Counted from the first letter of the stretch, positions 1-8,746 are shown. The stretch: DNA of 64,000 nt from Gaiella sp038230035 (GCA_038230035.1 JBBRNX010000001.1:1-64000), one strand, 5' to 3'. Made by a program: numbers and translations. The notes: generated by a model from the letters alone, not told the origin.

Positions 1-62
1 ACGACCCGCTCCCACAACCAGTCCGGCATCCGCCAACCGTCGTCGCTATCGACCAAACCCAT
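1..62 (-). mobile_element. N-terminus of an IS5-type transposase, cut by the window edge
   Basis: Reading leftward from an ATG at 62-60, the minus strand encodes about 20 residues beginning MGLVDSDDGWRMPDW and then runs off the window. This resembles the N-terminus of actinobacterial IS5-family transposases, in which a DDGWR.PD.LWER segment precedes the PLLP motif. A purine-rich ribosome binding site (GAGGGAGG on the minus strand, about 70-77) lies just upstream. The catalytic DDE domain and both inverted repeats lie outside or cannot be defined, so the family call rests on a short segment. Confidence 0.55.
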
Positions 63-119
63 CGTCAGCCTCCCTCGTCGATGACGAGCACCGACTTCGC
101 CGTCAGCCGCCTGGTCCCT

Positions 120-2891
120 TCAAACGGGATAGGCCCTTAGGGGTGATCCCACCGGCCTGACGCCGTCCGCTGCGAGCACACCGGCGAGCTGCGTGCGGTT
201 CGACACGCCGAGCTTGCGGTAGGCGGAGTGGAGATATGACTCGACCGTGCGAGGACTGAGGTAGAAGAGGGCTGCGATTTCGCGATCCCGCATCCCCGCG
301 GCGGCGTGCCCCGCGACCCGAAGCTCCTGCGGAGTCAGCACGTCCGTTTGCCGAGGTTGCGCCTGGCGCTGCGCGCCTGTCGCGGTCTCGAGCTCAACGC
401 GCGCACGACTTGCCCAGCCAATCGCCCCGAGCGCTTCGAACCGGGCCAGCGCATGGTTCAGGTGGGTTGCGCCCTCCTCCGACCGGCCCGCACGGCGAAG
501 CGCTTCGCCCCAACACAGCTCGACCCGCGCATGCTCGAGATGGTGCGGCACCATCTCCAGGAGACGAAGGACCCCGCCGAACGCAGCGTCAATCTCGGCC
601 TCCCGGGCGAGGAGCGCTCGGATCCGCGCAAGCTTGATCCTCGGCCTCACCAGCGGGCAGTCCTCGATACCCGGAGCGAGTGGCCTGAGCGTCGCCTCCG
701 CCTCTTTCCGTCGTCCGGTTCGGACGTACGCCTCAGCGAGCTCGAGCGGGGTTAGGTGATACCACGCCCGTGCGACCGCGATGCCGACCACCTGAACAGC
801 CCGCTCGAGTCGCACGATCGCGTCGTCGTACTGGCCGCCTGCGACGAGCGCGATGCCCACAGCGGTATTGCGGTACAGCTCGTTCAGTCCGGGCCGGACG
901 GGCCGAAAGCGCTCCTCCTTCGCCGCCAATGCCTCCTCGGTCGCCTTGGCGTTTCCTCGACCGAACTCTGTCTCTCCCAGAACACCGTATGCCTCGCCAA
1001 TACGCCAAGGTTCGCCGATCTGCTCCGCGAGCTGTACCGCGTCGCTCGCCCACGCGTGCGCGGCGTCGATCCGTCCCGTCGCCTGCTCCATCGCCGCACG
1101 CGCGTACAGGCCGTAACACAGGCTCCACACATCGCCGGCAGAGCGAGCCTCAACGAGTGCCTGATCACTGAGCCCGCGCGCCTGATCGTCCCGCTCGTGG
1201 AGCATCAGGCAATACGCGATCCACGGCGCCTCCTCCGATCCCGCTCGCAACTCCCTCCGTTCGAGGAGTCCAGCCGCCCGCTGCACGAGGGAGAGATCGA
1301 GCTGACTCGGAGGCAGACCGGTGCTCGTCCGCGCGGTCACCAGCGCATTCACCGCCTCGAGCTCGGGGCGATCACCGTCCGTGCCGGCAAGCTCGCACGC
1401 TCGCTCTGCCAGCTCGATCGCCCGGTCGACGTCCGGCTTCACGTCGAGCGCGAGCGCCGCCTCGGCGTACATCTGGGCGGCAAGCTTCGGCTCGGTGGGC
1501 TCGGCCTGGGCAGCCTCGGTGAGCAGAAGCTCGCAGGGGACATCGATCTCGCCTTGACGCAGGAGCATGCTGCCGCGCTCGAGCTGTATGCGAGCGCGGC
1601 TCGACACAGTAGAGGCGAGTCCAAGACCCTCGTCGAGGAGCGTCTGGGAGTGCTCGATCCGACCTGCCCGACGCCAGGCCCGAGCCGCCGCGAGCAGCCG
1701 GCCGGCCTTGAGATCGTCGTCTGCAGTCAACTCGCAAGCACGTTCGAGCGCTTGCGCTTGCGCCGCGAAGCCACCGGTCAGCTGTGTATCGCCGGCCACG
1801 GAGACGAGCGCCTCGGCGACCGATTCGTCCGGCCCCACCGCTGCCGCGGATAAGTGCCATGCGCGGCGCGCTCCGCTCGTCGCCGTGGCCAGAGCGCGAT
1901 GCGCCTCGCGGCGCTCATCGGCCGCCGCACCGCTGAAGACGGCCGACTGGATGAGCGGATGGCGAAACAGGAGCGTCTCTGCCCGCCTTGTCACAAGACC
2001 GCTCGATTCCAGCTCGTCGATCACCTTCGGGGCGACACCGACGTGCGCCAGAAGGGATACGGACGCTCCACCAGCCGCGGCCAACAGAAGCAACGCGCTA
2101 CGGCCGTCCACGCCGATCCCGGAGGCGCGCGCGGCAAACGCTCTCCGGACGAGCGGCCCAGCCTCGAGAGGCATCGGGAGAGGCTCCTCGCCTCGACGTT
2201 GGGCTTCGGTCAGGACGAGCGGCAGCTCGACGAGACCGAGCGGGCTACCCGCACACGCTTCGAGCAGCGATTCGAGAACATCGGAGGGCAGCTCGTCCGG
2301 AGACGACTGGACGAGCAGCGACCGCGATGCCTCGGCATCGAGCGCGTCGAGTTCGAGCTGGGCGAACGACCGCTCCTCCGCAAGCAGCGACGCCTCACCC
2401 GTCCGCAATCCGGCCAAGAGCCCAACGTGTTCCCGCTCCAGCCGGCGTCCGACGAAACAGAGCACCTCCTGCGAAGCGATGTCAGCCCACTGGACATCGT
2501 CAACCAGGGCGACGAGGGGCCGCGTCTCGCCTGCGACCGAAAGAAGCGCCAACGCTGCCGCTCCGACCGTGAACGTGCTGGCCTCGACAGTCGGGCCGAG
2601 CTCGAAGATGCCGCGCAGCAGACCGCCTTGGCTCGCCCCGAGCTCGTCAATCCGATCTCGCAGCGGCCAGAGCAGCGCCTGCAAGCTCGTGAAGGCGACC
2701 GCACGCTCCGCCTCCACACACGTCGTTCGGACGATCTCGCAATCGGCAGCCGCCTCGACTGCCGTCGCCAGCAAAGACGTCTTCCCGACGCCGGGCTCGC
2801 CCGAGACTACGAGTACCGATCCACGGCCGGCGGCCGCGTTACGGCAGACGGCTGCAACCGCCGCCAGCTCCTGCTCTCGGCCAACCAGCAT
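120..2891 (-). CDS. LuxR-family transcriptional regulator with N-terminal AAA ATPase (LAL/MalT type)
   Basis: The protein is 923 aa from the ATG at 2891. An open frame extends further upstream, but this start gives the usual MLVGREQELAAV opening of the family. A Walker A motif GEPGVGKTS lies at residues 31-39, and a Walker B-like segment (LVDDVQWAD) lies near residue 135. The middle is a long alpha-helical, TPR-like region. A LuxR helix-turn-helix occupies about residues 852-906 (LTPQE...REIA...SPRTVESYL). LAL proteins are ATP-dependent transcription activators with a sensory helical middle; the ligand is unknown here. The start lies 7 bp downstream of the zinc-ribbon gene, so the two are probably cotranscribed. 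A transposase begins less than 60 bp beyond its 3' end. Confidence 0.9.
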   Translation of the reverse strand: MLVGREQELAAVAAVCRNAAAGRGSVLVVSGEPGVGKTSLLATAVEAAADCEIVRTTCVEAERAVAFTSLQALLWPLRDRIDELGASQGGLLRGIFELGPTVEASTFTVGAAALALLSVAGETRPLVALVDDVQWADIASQEVLCFVGRRLEREHVGLLAGLRTGEASLLAEERSFAQLELDALDAEASRSLLVQSSPDELPSDVLESLLEACAGSPLGLVELPLVLTEAQRRGEEPLPMPLEAGPLVRRAFAARASGIGVDGRSALLLLAAAGGASVSLLAHVGVAPKVIDELESSGLVTRRAETLLFRHPLIQSAVFSGAAADERREAHRALATATSGARRAWHLSAAAVGPDESVAEALVSVAGDTQLTGGFAAQAQALERACELTADDDLKAGRLLAAARAWRRAGRIEHSQTLLDEGLGLASTVSSRARIQLERGSMLLRQGEIDVPCELLLTEAAQAEPTEPKLAAQMYAEAALALDVKPDVDRAIELAERACELAGTDGDRPELEAVNALVTARTSTGLPPSQLDLSLVQRAAGLLERRELRAGSEEAPWIAYCLMLHERDDQARGLSDQALVEARSAGDVWSLCYGLYARAAMEQATGRIDAAHAWASDAVQLAEQIGEPWRIGEAYGVLGETEFGRGNAKATEEALAAKEERFRPVRPGLNELYRNTAVGIALVAGGQYDDAIVRLERAVQVVGIAVARAWYHLTPLELAEAYVRTGRRKEAEATLRPLAPGIEDCPLVRPRIKLARIRALLAREAEIDAAFGGVLRLLEMVPHHLEHARVELCWGEALRRAGRSEEGATHLNHALARFEALGAIGWASRARVELETATGAQRQAQPRQTDVLTPQELRVAGHAAAGMRDREIAALFYLSPRTVESYLHSAYRKLGVSNRTQLAGVLAADGVRPVGSPLRAYPV

Positions 2892-2898
2892 CGGGCAC

Positions 2899-3180
2899 CT
2901 AGCGGCCCGGCTTGCGGATCGGGCTGCCGAAGAGCTCTGCCGGGCGAAGTTGTGCGTCGCACTCCTCGCACTCGACCGCGAACGCCGACGCAATCAGCGC
3001 GCTGCACGCCGGGCAGCGATGCCGGATCACACCCTCGCACTGCGGGCACGTCGCGGGGATCTCGGCCTCGCCCCCCTCGAAGAAGCGGAGCGTGAACCCG
3101 CACTGGAGGCAGAACCCAACCCAGTCGCCGAGCGCCTTGCGCCGCTCCTCCTGAATCCAGTTCCGCTTGGGTTTGGCCAC
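2899..3180 (-). CDS. Small double zinc-ribbon protein
   Basis: This 93-aa protein starts at GTG 3180 (VAKPKRNWIQEERRK). It contains four CxxC pairs in order: CLQC, CPQC, CPAC and CEEC, enough to bind two zinc ions as two ribbons. No catalytic domain is visible. The start is chosen because a TACAGT hexamer sits 7 nt upstream, as expected for a leaderless transcript, and because the residues before it are unlike the rest. It lies directly upstream of the LuxR-type regulator (7-bp gap) and divergent from the dehydrogenase operon. Zinc ribbons of this kind often bind nucleic acid or act as protein adaptors; the function here is unknown. Confidence 0.75.
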   Translation of the reverse strand: MAKPKRNWIQEERRKALGDWVGFCLQCGFTLRFFEGGEAEIPATCPQCEGVIRHRCPACSALIASAFAVECEECDAQLRPAELFGSPIRKPGR

Positions 3181-3186
3181 GGCCCA

Positions 3187-3192
3187 ACTGTA
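3187..3192 (-). promoter_or_regulatory. Putative -10 element (TACAGT) for the zinc-ribbon/LuxR unit
   Basis: TACAGT on the minus strand ends 7 nt before GTG 3180, and no Shine-Dalgarno is visible. This matches the TAnnnT leaderless-promoter pattern seen at other genes in this window. Confidence 0.45.
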
Positions 3193-3228
3193 GTAGCCCG
3201 AGGTCGCCGGGCAGGCCGGGCGACTCGG

Positions 3229-3234
3229 TACAGT
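3229..3234 (+). promoter_or_regulatory. Putative -10 element (TACAGT) for the dehydrogenase operon
   Basis: TACAGT lies 28 nt before the E1alpha ATG. This would give a roughly 20-nt leader that carries the GAGAGGAGA ribosome binding site at 3251-3259. No convincing -35 box is seen. Confidence 0.35.
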
Positions 3235-3262
3235 GGAGCCGACCTCGCCGGAGAGGAGACGC

Positions 3263-4306
3263 ATGGCGGTACGCGAAGCCGAGCCGGTCGGCTCGCTCCA
3301 GGAAGTAAAGGACGCGGGCCTCGACCACGAGGACCTGCTCGGGATGTACCGCAACATGCTGATCACGCGCGGGATCGAAGAGCGCGGTCACATCCTCTAC
3401 AAGCAGGGCAAGATCCCAGGCTCCTACTACACGGGCCGCGGCAACGAGGGCGCCTCCGTCGCGGTCGCAACGGCGATGGCCGCAGACGATGTCGGCTGCC
3501 CGCTGCAGCGCGACATGGGAGTCCACATCACGCGCGGTGTCGAGCCATGGCGCGTCTTCGCCCAGTTCATGGGGCGAGCGGACGGACCGACGCACGGCCG
3601 AGACGGCAACGTCCACCTCGGCGACGCGAACCTTGGACTGCACGCGATGGTCAGTCACCTGCCGGCGATGCTCCCGGTCGCGGTCGGCATGGGCCTAGCT
3701 TTCAGGATCCGCGAGGAAAAGCGGGTGGCGGTCGCCTGGTGCGGCGAAGGCGCCTCGGCGCGCGGGGACGCGCACGAGGGAATGAACTTCGCCGGCGTGC
3801 GGCGGCTGCCGGTCGTGTTCGTGATCGACAACAACCAGTGGGCGTACTCGACGCCGTCGCATCTCGAGTACGCAGTCGAGCACCTGGCCGATCGCGCCGC
3901 CGCGTACGGATTCGAAGGGGTCAGGGTCGACGGTACGGACATCCTCGCCGTCTTCCGCGAGGCGCGGCGCGCGATCGAGAAGGCGCGTGACGGCGGCGGC
4001 CCGACGCTGATCGAGTCGGTCACGCTCCGCATGGAGGGCCACGCGGTGCACGACGATGCCTACTACGTCCCGAAGGAGATGTTCGAGGAGTGGGGCCGGC
4101 GCGATCCGATCGAGCGCTACCGCAGCTGGCTGCACACCTACGCCGGGATGACCGACGAGGAGGAGGACGACATCACCTCCGGCGTCAAGAAGCTGCTCAA
4201 CGATGCCATCCAGCGCGCTGAGGAGTCGCCGCTGCCGGATCCTTCGACGCTGCTCGACGGGGTGTTCGCGACCGCCGAGGAGCTGGACACTCCGCACCAC
4301 AAGTAA
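3263..4306 (+). CDS. pdhA: Pyruvate/branched-chain 2-oxoacid dehydrogenase E1 component, alpha subunit
   Basis: The protein is 347 aa, starting at the ATG preceded by GAGAGGAGA. It is the thiamine-diphosphate-dependent decarboxylase subunit that pairs with the beta subunit encoded next. The ThDP/Mg motif is seen as GEGASARGDAHEG followed about 25 residues later by DNNQWAYSTP (family form GDGxxxxG...NN). The N-terminal YRNMLITRGIEERG and the GRDGNVHLGD segment are typical of heterotetrameric E1alpha. Substrate (pyruvate versus branched-chain oxoacid or acetoin) cannot be settled from sequence by eye. It is the first gene of an E1alpha-E1beta-E2 operon. Confidence 0.9.
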   Translation: MAVREAEPVGSLQEVKDAGLDHEDLLGMYRNMLITRGIEERGHILYKQGKIPGSYYTGRGNEGASVAVATAMAADDVGCPLQRDMGVHITRGVEPWRVFAQFMGRADGPTHGRDGNVHLGDANLGLHAMVSHLPAMLPVAVGMGLAFRIREEKRVAVAWCGEGASARGDAHEGMNFAGVRRLPVVFVIDNNQWAYSTPSHLEYAVEHLADRAAAYGFEGVRVDGTDILAVFREARRAIEKARDGGGPTLIESVTLRMEGHAVHDDAYYVPKEMFEEWGRRDPIERYRSWLHTYAGMTDEEEDDITSGVKKLLNDAIQRAEESPLPDPSTLLDGVFATAEELDTPHHK

Positions 4307-4328
4307 CTGGCGCTGGTGTAAATACGTT

Positions 4329-5303
4329 ATGGCCGAGAAGACCTACCTCCAAGCGATCAGCGACGGCCTCCGCCAGGAGATGCGGCACGACCCGCGCGTG
4401 TTCGTGCTCGGCGAGGACGTCGGCGTCTACGGCGGCGCGTTCAAGGTGACGCTCGGCTTCCAGGAGGAGTTCGGCCCGTGGCGCGTGATCGACGCGCCGC
4501 TCTCCGAGACGGCGATCGTCGCCGGTGCCACAGGGGCGGCATTGATGGGACTGCGCCCTGTCGCCGAGATGCAGTTCGCCGACTTCGTCTCGTGTGCCTG
4601 GGATCACCTCGTGACGGTGGCGGCGAAGCAGCGCTATCGCGCCGGCACACCGATCCCGATCGTCCTGCGGCTGCCGTCTGGCGGCGGCTTCTCGGGCGGC
4701 CCGTTCCACTCGCAGAACCCGGAGAGCTCGTTCGCCCACATCCCCGGCCTGAAGATCGTCTGCCCGGCGACTCCCGAGGATGCGAAGGGCCTGCTCATCT
4801 CGGCAATCAACGACCCCAATCCCGTGCTGTTCTTCGAGCACAAGCACCTTTACCGCCGGATCAAGGGCGAGGTGCCGGACGAGCGCTACACGACGCCGTT
4901 CGGCGAGGCGCGCATCCACCGCGCAGGCGAGGACGTCACGGTCATCACCTGGGGCGCGATGGTCTACACGGCCGAGGAAGCGGCCAAGCAACTCGAGGAG
5001 GACGACACCTCGGTCGAGGTGCTCGATCTGCGCACGCTGATCCCGTGGGATCGCGACGCGGTGCTCGCGAGCGTCCGCAAGTGCTCGAAGGTGCTCGTCC
5101 TGCACGAGGACACGCGCACCGGCGGCTTCGGCGGCGAGATCGCCGCGACGATCGCCGAGGAGGCGTTCGAGGATCTGGACGCGCCGGTCCGGCGGCTCGC
5201 TGCGCCCGATTGTCCGGTGCCGTTCTCGCCGCCGCTCGAGAAGGCTTTCATCCCGCAAATCGACGATGTCGTCGGAGCGCTCCGCGCGCTCGCCGATTAC
5301 TAA
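4329..5303 (+). CDS. pdhB: 2-oxoacid dehydrogenase E1 component, beta subunit
   Basis: The protein is 324 aa from the ATG at 4329 (MAEKTYLQAISDGLRQEM), 22 bp after E1alpha. It carries the family segments FVLGEDVGVYGG, IDAPLSETAIVAGATGAA, GGGFSGGPFHSQNPE and a C-terminal transketolase domain with VLDLRTLIPWDRDAV. With E1alpha it forms the alpha2beta2 decarboxylase that transfers the acyl group to lipoyl-E2. No good Shine-Dalgarno precedes it, so translation may be coupled to the upstream gene. An E2 gene follows after 11 bp. Confidence 0.92.
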   Translation: MAEKTYLQAISDGLRQEMRHDPRVFVLGEDVGVYGGAFKVTLGFQEEFGPWRVIDAPLSETAIVAGATGAALMGLRPVAEMQFADFVSCAWDHLVTVAAKQRYRAGTPIPIVLRLPSGGGFSGGPFHSQNPESSFAHIPGLKIVCPATPEDAKGLLISAINDPNPVLFFEHKHLYRRIKGEVPDERYTTPFGEARIHRAGEDVTVITWGAMVYTAEEAAKQLEEDDTSVEVLDLRTLIPWDRDAVLASVRKCSKVLVLHEDTRTGGFGGEIAATIAEEAFEDLDAPVRRLAAPDCPVPFSPPLEKAFIPQIDDVVGALRALADY

Positions 5304-5314
5304 AGGAGGCTCGC

Positions 5315-6787
5315 GTGGCAACCGGAACCCGTACCGAGGTCGTGATGCCCCAGATGGGCGTCTCCGTCTCGGAAGGGACGGTCACTAAATGGTTGAAGCA
5401 GCCGGGCGAGGCGATCGCACTCGACGAGGCGCTGCTCGAGATCTCGACCGACAAGGTCGACACCGAGATCCCGAGCCCCGGCGAAGGAGTTCTCGCCGAG
5501 ATCCTGGTGCAGGAGGGCGAGACTGTCGATGTCGGCACGGTGCTCGCGGTGATCAGCGCCGGCGAAGCGGCCGCGACGGCTCCTATGGAGGCAGCGCCGG
5601 AGCCAGCGGCTCCCGAGCCCGTTCCAGTAGCGGCCGAAGCGCCAGTTGCCCCGGCACCCGCCTCCGTCGTTTATTCCGAGCCGACCATCGTGCATACCGA
5701 GCCAACAGGTGCCGAAGGCAACGGCCGCTCGTTCATCTCGCCCGTCGTGGCGCGTATCGCCGCCGAGCACGGAGTCGACCCCGGACGCGTGACCGGCACC
5801 GGCACCGGCGGACGGGTTACGAAGAAGGACATTCTCGGATTCATCGAATCGGGCGCCGCTCTTCCCGCAGCGCCCGCGGTCGAGCCCGAACCGACGCCAG
5901 TACCAGTTCCGGTGCCAGTTCCAGCGCCAGCTCCAGCGCCAGTTGCCTCCGAGCCCGAGCCTGTTGTGGTCGCCGCCCCGGTTGCACCGCCGCCGGCTCC
6001 CCCACCAGTTCCGACACCAGTTCCCACCCCGGCTCCGGTGCCGGTCGCAGCGGCGGCGACGCCAGCGGATGCCTTCCCGGGCGAGACGATCGAGCCGATG
6101 ACCGCGATGCGCCGCGGCGTCGCCGAGCACATGCGTAAGTCGCTCGACACTTCCGCCCATGTCACGAGCGCGATCGAGGTCGATATGTCGCGGATCGTGG
6201 CGGCGCGTGACGTGCTCAAGCGCGAGTACCAGAAGAGCTACGGCGTCAACCCGACGTACCTCGCCTTCATCTCGCGCGGGACAGTCGACACGCTGAAGGA
6301 CTACCCGTGGGTGAACGCCGAGATCCGGGGCGAGTCGATCGTCAGCCGGCAGTACGTCAATCTCGGCATCGCCGTCGCGCTCGCCGATGGCAAGGGTCTC
6401 ATCGTGCCCGTTATCAAGAACGCCGAGGGCCTCAATTTGCTCGGCATGGCGCGCGCGATCGCCGACCTCGCCGAGCGTGCCCGGACGAAGAAGCTGCTGC
6501 CGGACGACGTCCAGGGCGGCACGTTCACGATCACGAACCCGGGCGGCTTCGGCACCTTCCACGGGACGCCGATCATCAGCCAGCCGCAGGTTGGGATCCT
6601 CGGCACGTATGCCCTCGTCAAGCGGCCATGGGTTGTCCAGGACGAGCTCGGCCACGACGTGATCGCGATCAGGCCGATGATGAACATCACGCTGACCTAC
6701 GATCATCGACTGGTCGACGGCGCCTACAGCGGCCAGTTCCTGCGCGACCTCCGCGAGCGACTCGAGGGCTGGGACGAAACCGCCTGA
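5315..6787 (+). CDS. pdhC: Dihydrolipoamide acyltransferase (E2) of 2-oxoacid dehydrogenase complex
   Basis: The protein is 490 aa from GTG 5315, with a strong AAAGGAGG ribosome binding site 6 nt upstream. Domains in order are: one lipoyl domain (residues 1-80, lipoylated lysine in EISTDKVDTEIPS); an Ala/Pro-rich linker; a peripheral-subunit-binding domain (SPVVARIAAEHGVDP, about 142-180); a second long Pro-Ala-Val-rich linker; and a catalytic acyltransferase domain ending in the active-site motif DHRLVDG. It carries acyl groups between E1 and E3 on its swinging lipoyl arm. The second linker is built from short VP/AP repeats. No E3 (dihydrolipoamide dehydrogenase) is encoded nearby. The stop overlaps the next ATG (TGATG). 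Confidence 0.93.
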   Translation: MATGTRTEVVMPQMGVSVSEGTVTKWLKQPGEAIALDEALLEISTDKVDTEIPSPGEGVLAEILVQEGETVDVGTVLAVISAGEAAATAPMEAAPEPAAPEPVPVAAEAPVAPAPASVVYSEPTIVHTEPTGAEGNGRSFISPVVARIAAEHGVDPGRVTGTGTGGRVTKKDILGFIESGAALPAAPAVEPEPTPVPVPVPVPAPAPAPVASEPEPVVVAAPVAPPPAPPPVPTPVPTPAPVPVAAAATPADAFPGETIEPMTAMRRGVAEHMRKSLDTSAHVTSAIEVDMSRIVAARDVLKREYQKSYGVNPTYLAFISRGTVDTLKDYPWVNAEIRGESIVSRQYVNLGIAVALADGKGLIVPVIKNAEGLNLLGMARAIADLAERARTKKLLPDDVQGGTFTITNPGGFGTFHGTPIISQPQVGILGTYALVKRPWVVQDELGHDVIAIRPMMNITLTYDHRLVDGAYSGQFLRDLRERLEGWDETA

Positions 6788-7387
6788 TGCCCATCCCGTA
6801 CACCGAGGCCGATCACGCGTACGTGACGAAGAACTTCGTCCCGCTGGACGCCCTCTGTAGCTACCGTGGGGACAATCTCGCAACGGTACGCGAGCACATT
6901 GCGGAGGGCAGGCTGCCGCAGCCGACCTATGTCCTGCCGGACGGCCGCGAGATGGTTCCGGCGACCTACTTCGCACTGGCCGACGAGGCCGGTGGAATCG
7001 AGTTCCTCCGCGACGACTTCTTCCGCCGCTGCCCTATCGCGGCGAGTGGAGAGGACGTCGAGCTCGATCCTGCCGAGGAGTGGGACGCGTATCTCTCGGG
7101 CGAGTACGGCGTCTGCCTGGCCGAGGTGAGCCCCGAGTCGATCGCCCCGCAAGGCCTCGCTCATGAGTCGGATCGAGCAGGTGCTCGAAGCGCCCGCGGA
7201 GACCGACGCCGTCTGGTCGTCGGCCCTACGAGACGCTGTCGACGAATTGGACGCACTCGAGCGCCCGTTCGCGCCGCACTACGACCGCCTGCGCTTTGGT
7301 GGCCCGTCCTCCCGCGACCGTCTCATCACGGCGACGCGCGCCCGCTATCCGGCCGTATTCGAGTCGAGCACAACCGCGGCCGCCTGA
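6787..7387 (+). pseudogene. DUF6058 family protein, interrupted by a single-base frameshift
   Basis: The N-terminal part starts at ATG 6787, overlapping the E2 stop, and encodes MPIPYTEADHAYVTKNFVPL through a YLSGEYGVCL segment. The C-terminal part is in another frame (from about 7149 to a stop at 7387) and encodes MSRIEQVLEAPAE through RARYPAVFES. Removing one C from the CCCC run at 7145-7148 joins them as ESIARKASLMSRIEQ, the continuous arrangement expected of DUF6058 proteins (about 200 aa). Without correction the first frame stays open into lipB. The molecular function of DUF6058 is not established. The indel may be a sequencing error or a real mutation. Confidence 0.7.
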
Positions 7388-7400
7388 CGACACGCAACGC

Positions 7401-7406
7401 TACGCT
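7401..7406 (+). promoter_or_regulatory. Putative leaderless -10 element (TACGCT) for lipB
   Basis: TACGCT ends 8 nt before the lipB ATG at 7414, with no Shine-Dalgarno between. It fits the TAnnnT pattern shared by other genes here. Confidence 0.4.
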
Positions 7407-7413
7407 GCGGCAC

Positions 7414-8127
7414 ATGGCTGGCGCGTACCTCCTCAACCTCGGGGTCGTCCCGTACCGCGAGGCACTCGAGGTGCAGCGCTCGCTCGCCGGCGCGGTGTCG
7501 CAGCGGGCGATTCCGGAGACCATCGTCCTGTTGGAGCACCCGCCGGTCGTCACGCTCGGCCGTCGCACGGACGAGGCCGGCGAGCTCCATCTTCCCGAGG
7601 ACGCCGGCGTGGACGTCGTCGAGACGAACCGCGGCGGCAAATCCACCTTCCATGGCCCTGGACAGCTCGTCTGCTACCCGATCCTCGACCTCAACCGCCA
7701 CGGTCGCGACGTCAAGCAGTACGTGCGCGACCTCGAGGAAGCGCTGATCCGGACGCTCGCCGCGTTCGACATCGCGGGTGCGCGGATCGACGGGCTGACC
7801 GGCGTGTGGCTCGAGTCGCCACAGCGCAAGATCGCCTCGATCGGCGTCCACGTCTCGCGCTGGGTGACGACGCACGGCTACGCGCTCAACGTCGACCTCG
7901 ATCCCGCCCCGTTCACGGACTGGATCACCGCCTGCGGACTCGAGGACGCGTCTTTCACGACCATGTCCCGCGAACTCGGAAGACCGATCGCGGTCGACAA
8001 CGTGCGACCCGCTGCCGCGGCGTCACTCGGAGACGTGTTCGGCCTCGAGCTCGAGGAGCTCCCGGCCGAAGAGGGCCACGGCCTGTGGGCGCAACCAGTG
8101 CACGCGCAGCTCGCGGGCCGCCGCTGA
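7414..8127 (+). CDS. lipB: Octanoyltransferase (lipoyl(octanoyl) transferase)
   Basis: The protein is 237 aa. It moves octanoate from acyl carrier protein to lipoyl-domain lysines, the first step of lipoate assembly on E2 and related proteins. The signature RGGKSTFHGPGQLVCYP lies at about residues 73-89. The catalytic lysine is K139 (RKIASIGVHV) and the acyl-thioester cysteine is C174 (ITACGLED). Length is typical. The start is the ATG at 7414; although the frame is open further upstream into the frameshifted DUF6058 gene, homology begins here. The TMEM175-like gene starts 2 bp after its stop, and lipA follows. Confidence 0.94.
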   Translation: MAGAYLLNLGVVPYREALEVQRSLAGAVSQRAIPETIVLLEHPPVVTLGRRTDEAGELHLPEDAGVDVVETNRGGKSTFHGPGQLVCYPILDLNRHGRDVKQYVRDLEEALIRTLAAFDIAGARIDGLTGVWLESPQRKIASIGVHVSRWVTTHGYALNVDLDPAPFTDWITACGLEDASFTTMSRELGRPIAVDNVRPAAAASLGDVFGLELEELPAEEGHGLWAQPVHAQLAGRR

Positions 8128-8128
8128 G

Positions 8129-8731
8129 ATGACTGCTCGCCGGTGCGAGGCCTTCGCCGACGGCGTCTTCGCCATCGCCGCCACGCTGCTGATCCTGAAT
8201 GTGGACGCGCAGGTCGGCGATCACGTCGATAGCCTCGGGCACCGGCTCCTTCATCTCTGGCCCTCGTATCTCGCCTACGCCGTGAGCTTCGCGTCGATCG
8301 GGATCATGTGGATCAACCATCACACCGTGATGGATCAGATCGGCCGGGTCGACCGCCGCTTTCTCCTCATCACCGTCGGCCTACTGATGTGCATCGCGTT
8401 CGTGCCGTTCCCGACGCGTCTGATCGCCGAGCACGCGCGAGACGACGGGGCGCGGGCAGCCGCACTCGCTTACGGCATCACGCTGACAACGACAGCGGTG
8501 TTCTTCAACACGATGTGGCTGTACGCGTCGCGGGGGAACCGGCTTCTCCGTGCCGACGCCGACCCGAAAGTCGTCAGCGGGATCACACGCACCTACCTGC
8601 CCGGTCCATGGATCTACCTGTTAGCGACGCTCACGGCCTTCGTTTCCTCGACCGCGAGCATCGCCCTCTTCGCGGCAATCACGGTGTTCTTCGTGCTCGA
8701 AAGCTCGCTCTTCGGCAGCAAGAGCTCGTGA
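8129..8731 (+). CDS. TMEM175-like potassium channel family membrane protein (DUF1211)
   Basis: This 200-aa protein is rich in hydrophobic helices. It starts with the TMEM175/DUF1211 signature RCEAFADGVFAIAATLLI. The family consensus is RxxxFSDGVFAIAITLL, so the Ser of FSD is Ala here. A second hallmark is SFASIGIMWINHH. About five transmembrane segments are visible. Bacterial TMEM175 proteins form tetrameric potassium-permeable channels lacking the GYG filter. The gene begins 2 bp after lipB and ends 22 bp before lipA, an unexpected position for a channel gene. Channel activity is inferred from family only. Confidence 0.8.
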   Translation: MTARRCEAFADGVFAIAATLLILNVDAQVGDHVDSLGHRLLHLWPSYLAYAVSFASIGIMWINHHTVMDQIGRVDRRFLLITVGLLMCIAFVPFPTRLIAEHARDDGARAAALAYGITLTTTAVFFNTMWLYASRGNRLLRADADPKVVSGITRTYLPGPWIYLLATLTAFVSSTASIALFAAITVFFVLESSLFGSKSS

Positions 8732-8740
8732 CCGGGAACG

Positions 8741-8746
8741 TAGACT
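8741..8746 (+). promoter_or_regulatory. Putative leaderless -10 element (TAGACT) for lipA
   Basis: TAGACT ends 8 nt before the lipA ATG, with no Shine-Dalgarno. It would allow lipA to be expressed separately from lipB and the channel gene. Confidence 0.4.

Noticed and set aside
1567..3990. An 807-codon open frame on the plus strand opposite the LuxR regulator
   Set aside because: It has low-complexity Arg/Ser/Ala-rich sequence, spans two real genes on the other strand, and is explained by very high GC at third positions.
5300..6976. A 558-codon minus-strand frame opposite the E2 gene with Trp/Arg/Asn repeats
   Set aside because: The repeats are the antisense of the Pro/Ala/Val linker codons of E2; no domain or start signal supports it.
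6787..8127. A genuine DUF6058-LipB fusion protein
   Set aside because: The middle is nonsense, the expected DUF6058 C-terminus is intact in the next frame, and lipB has its own start and TAnnnT element.
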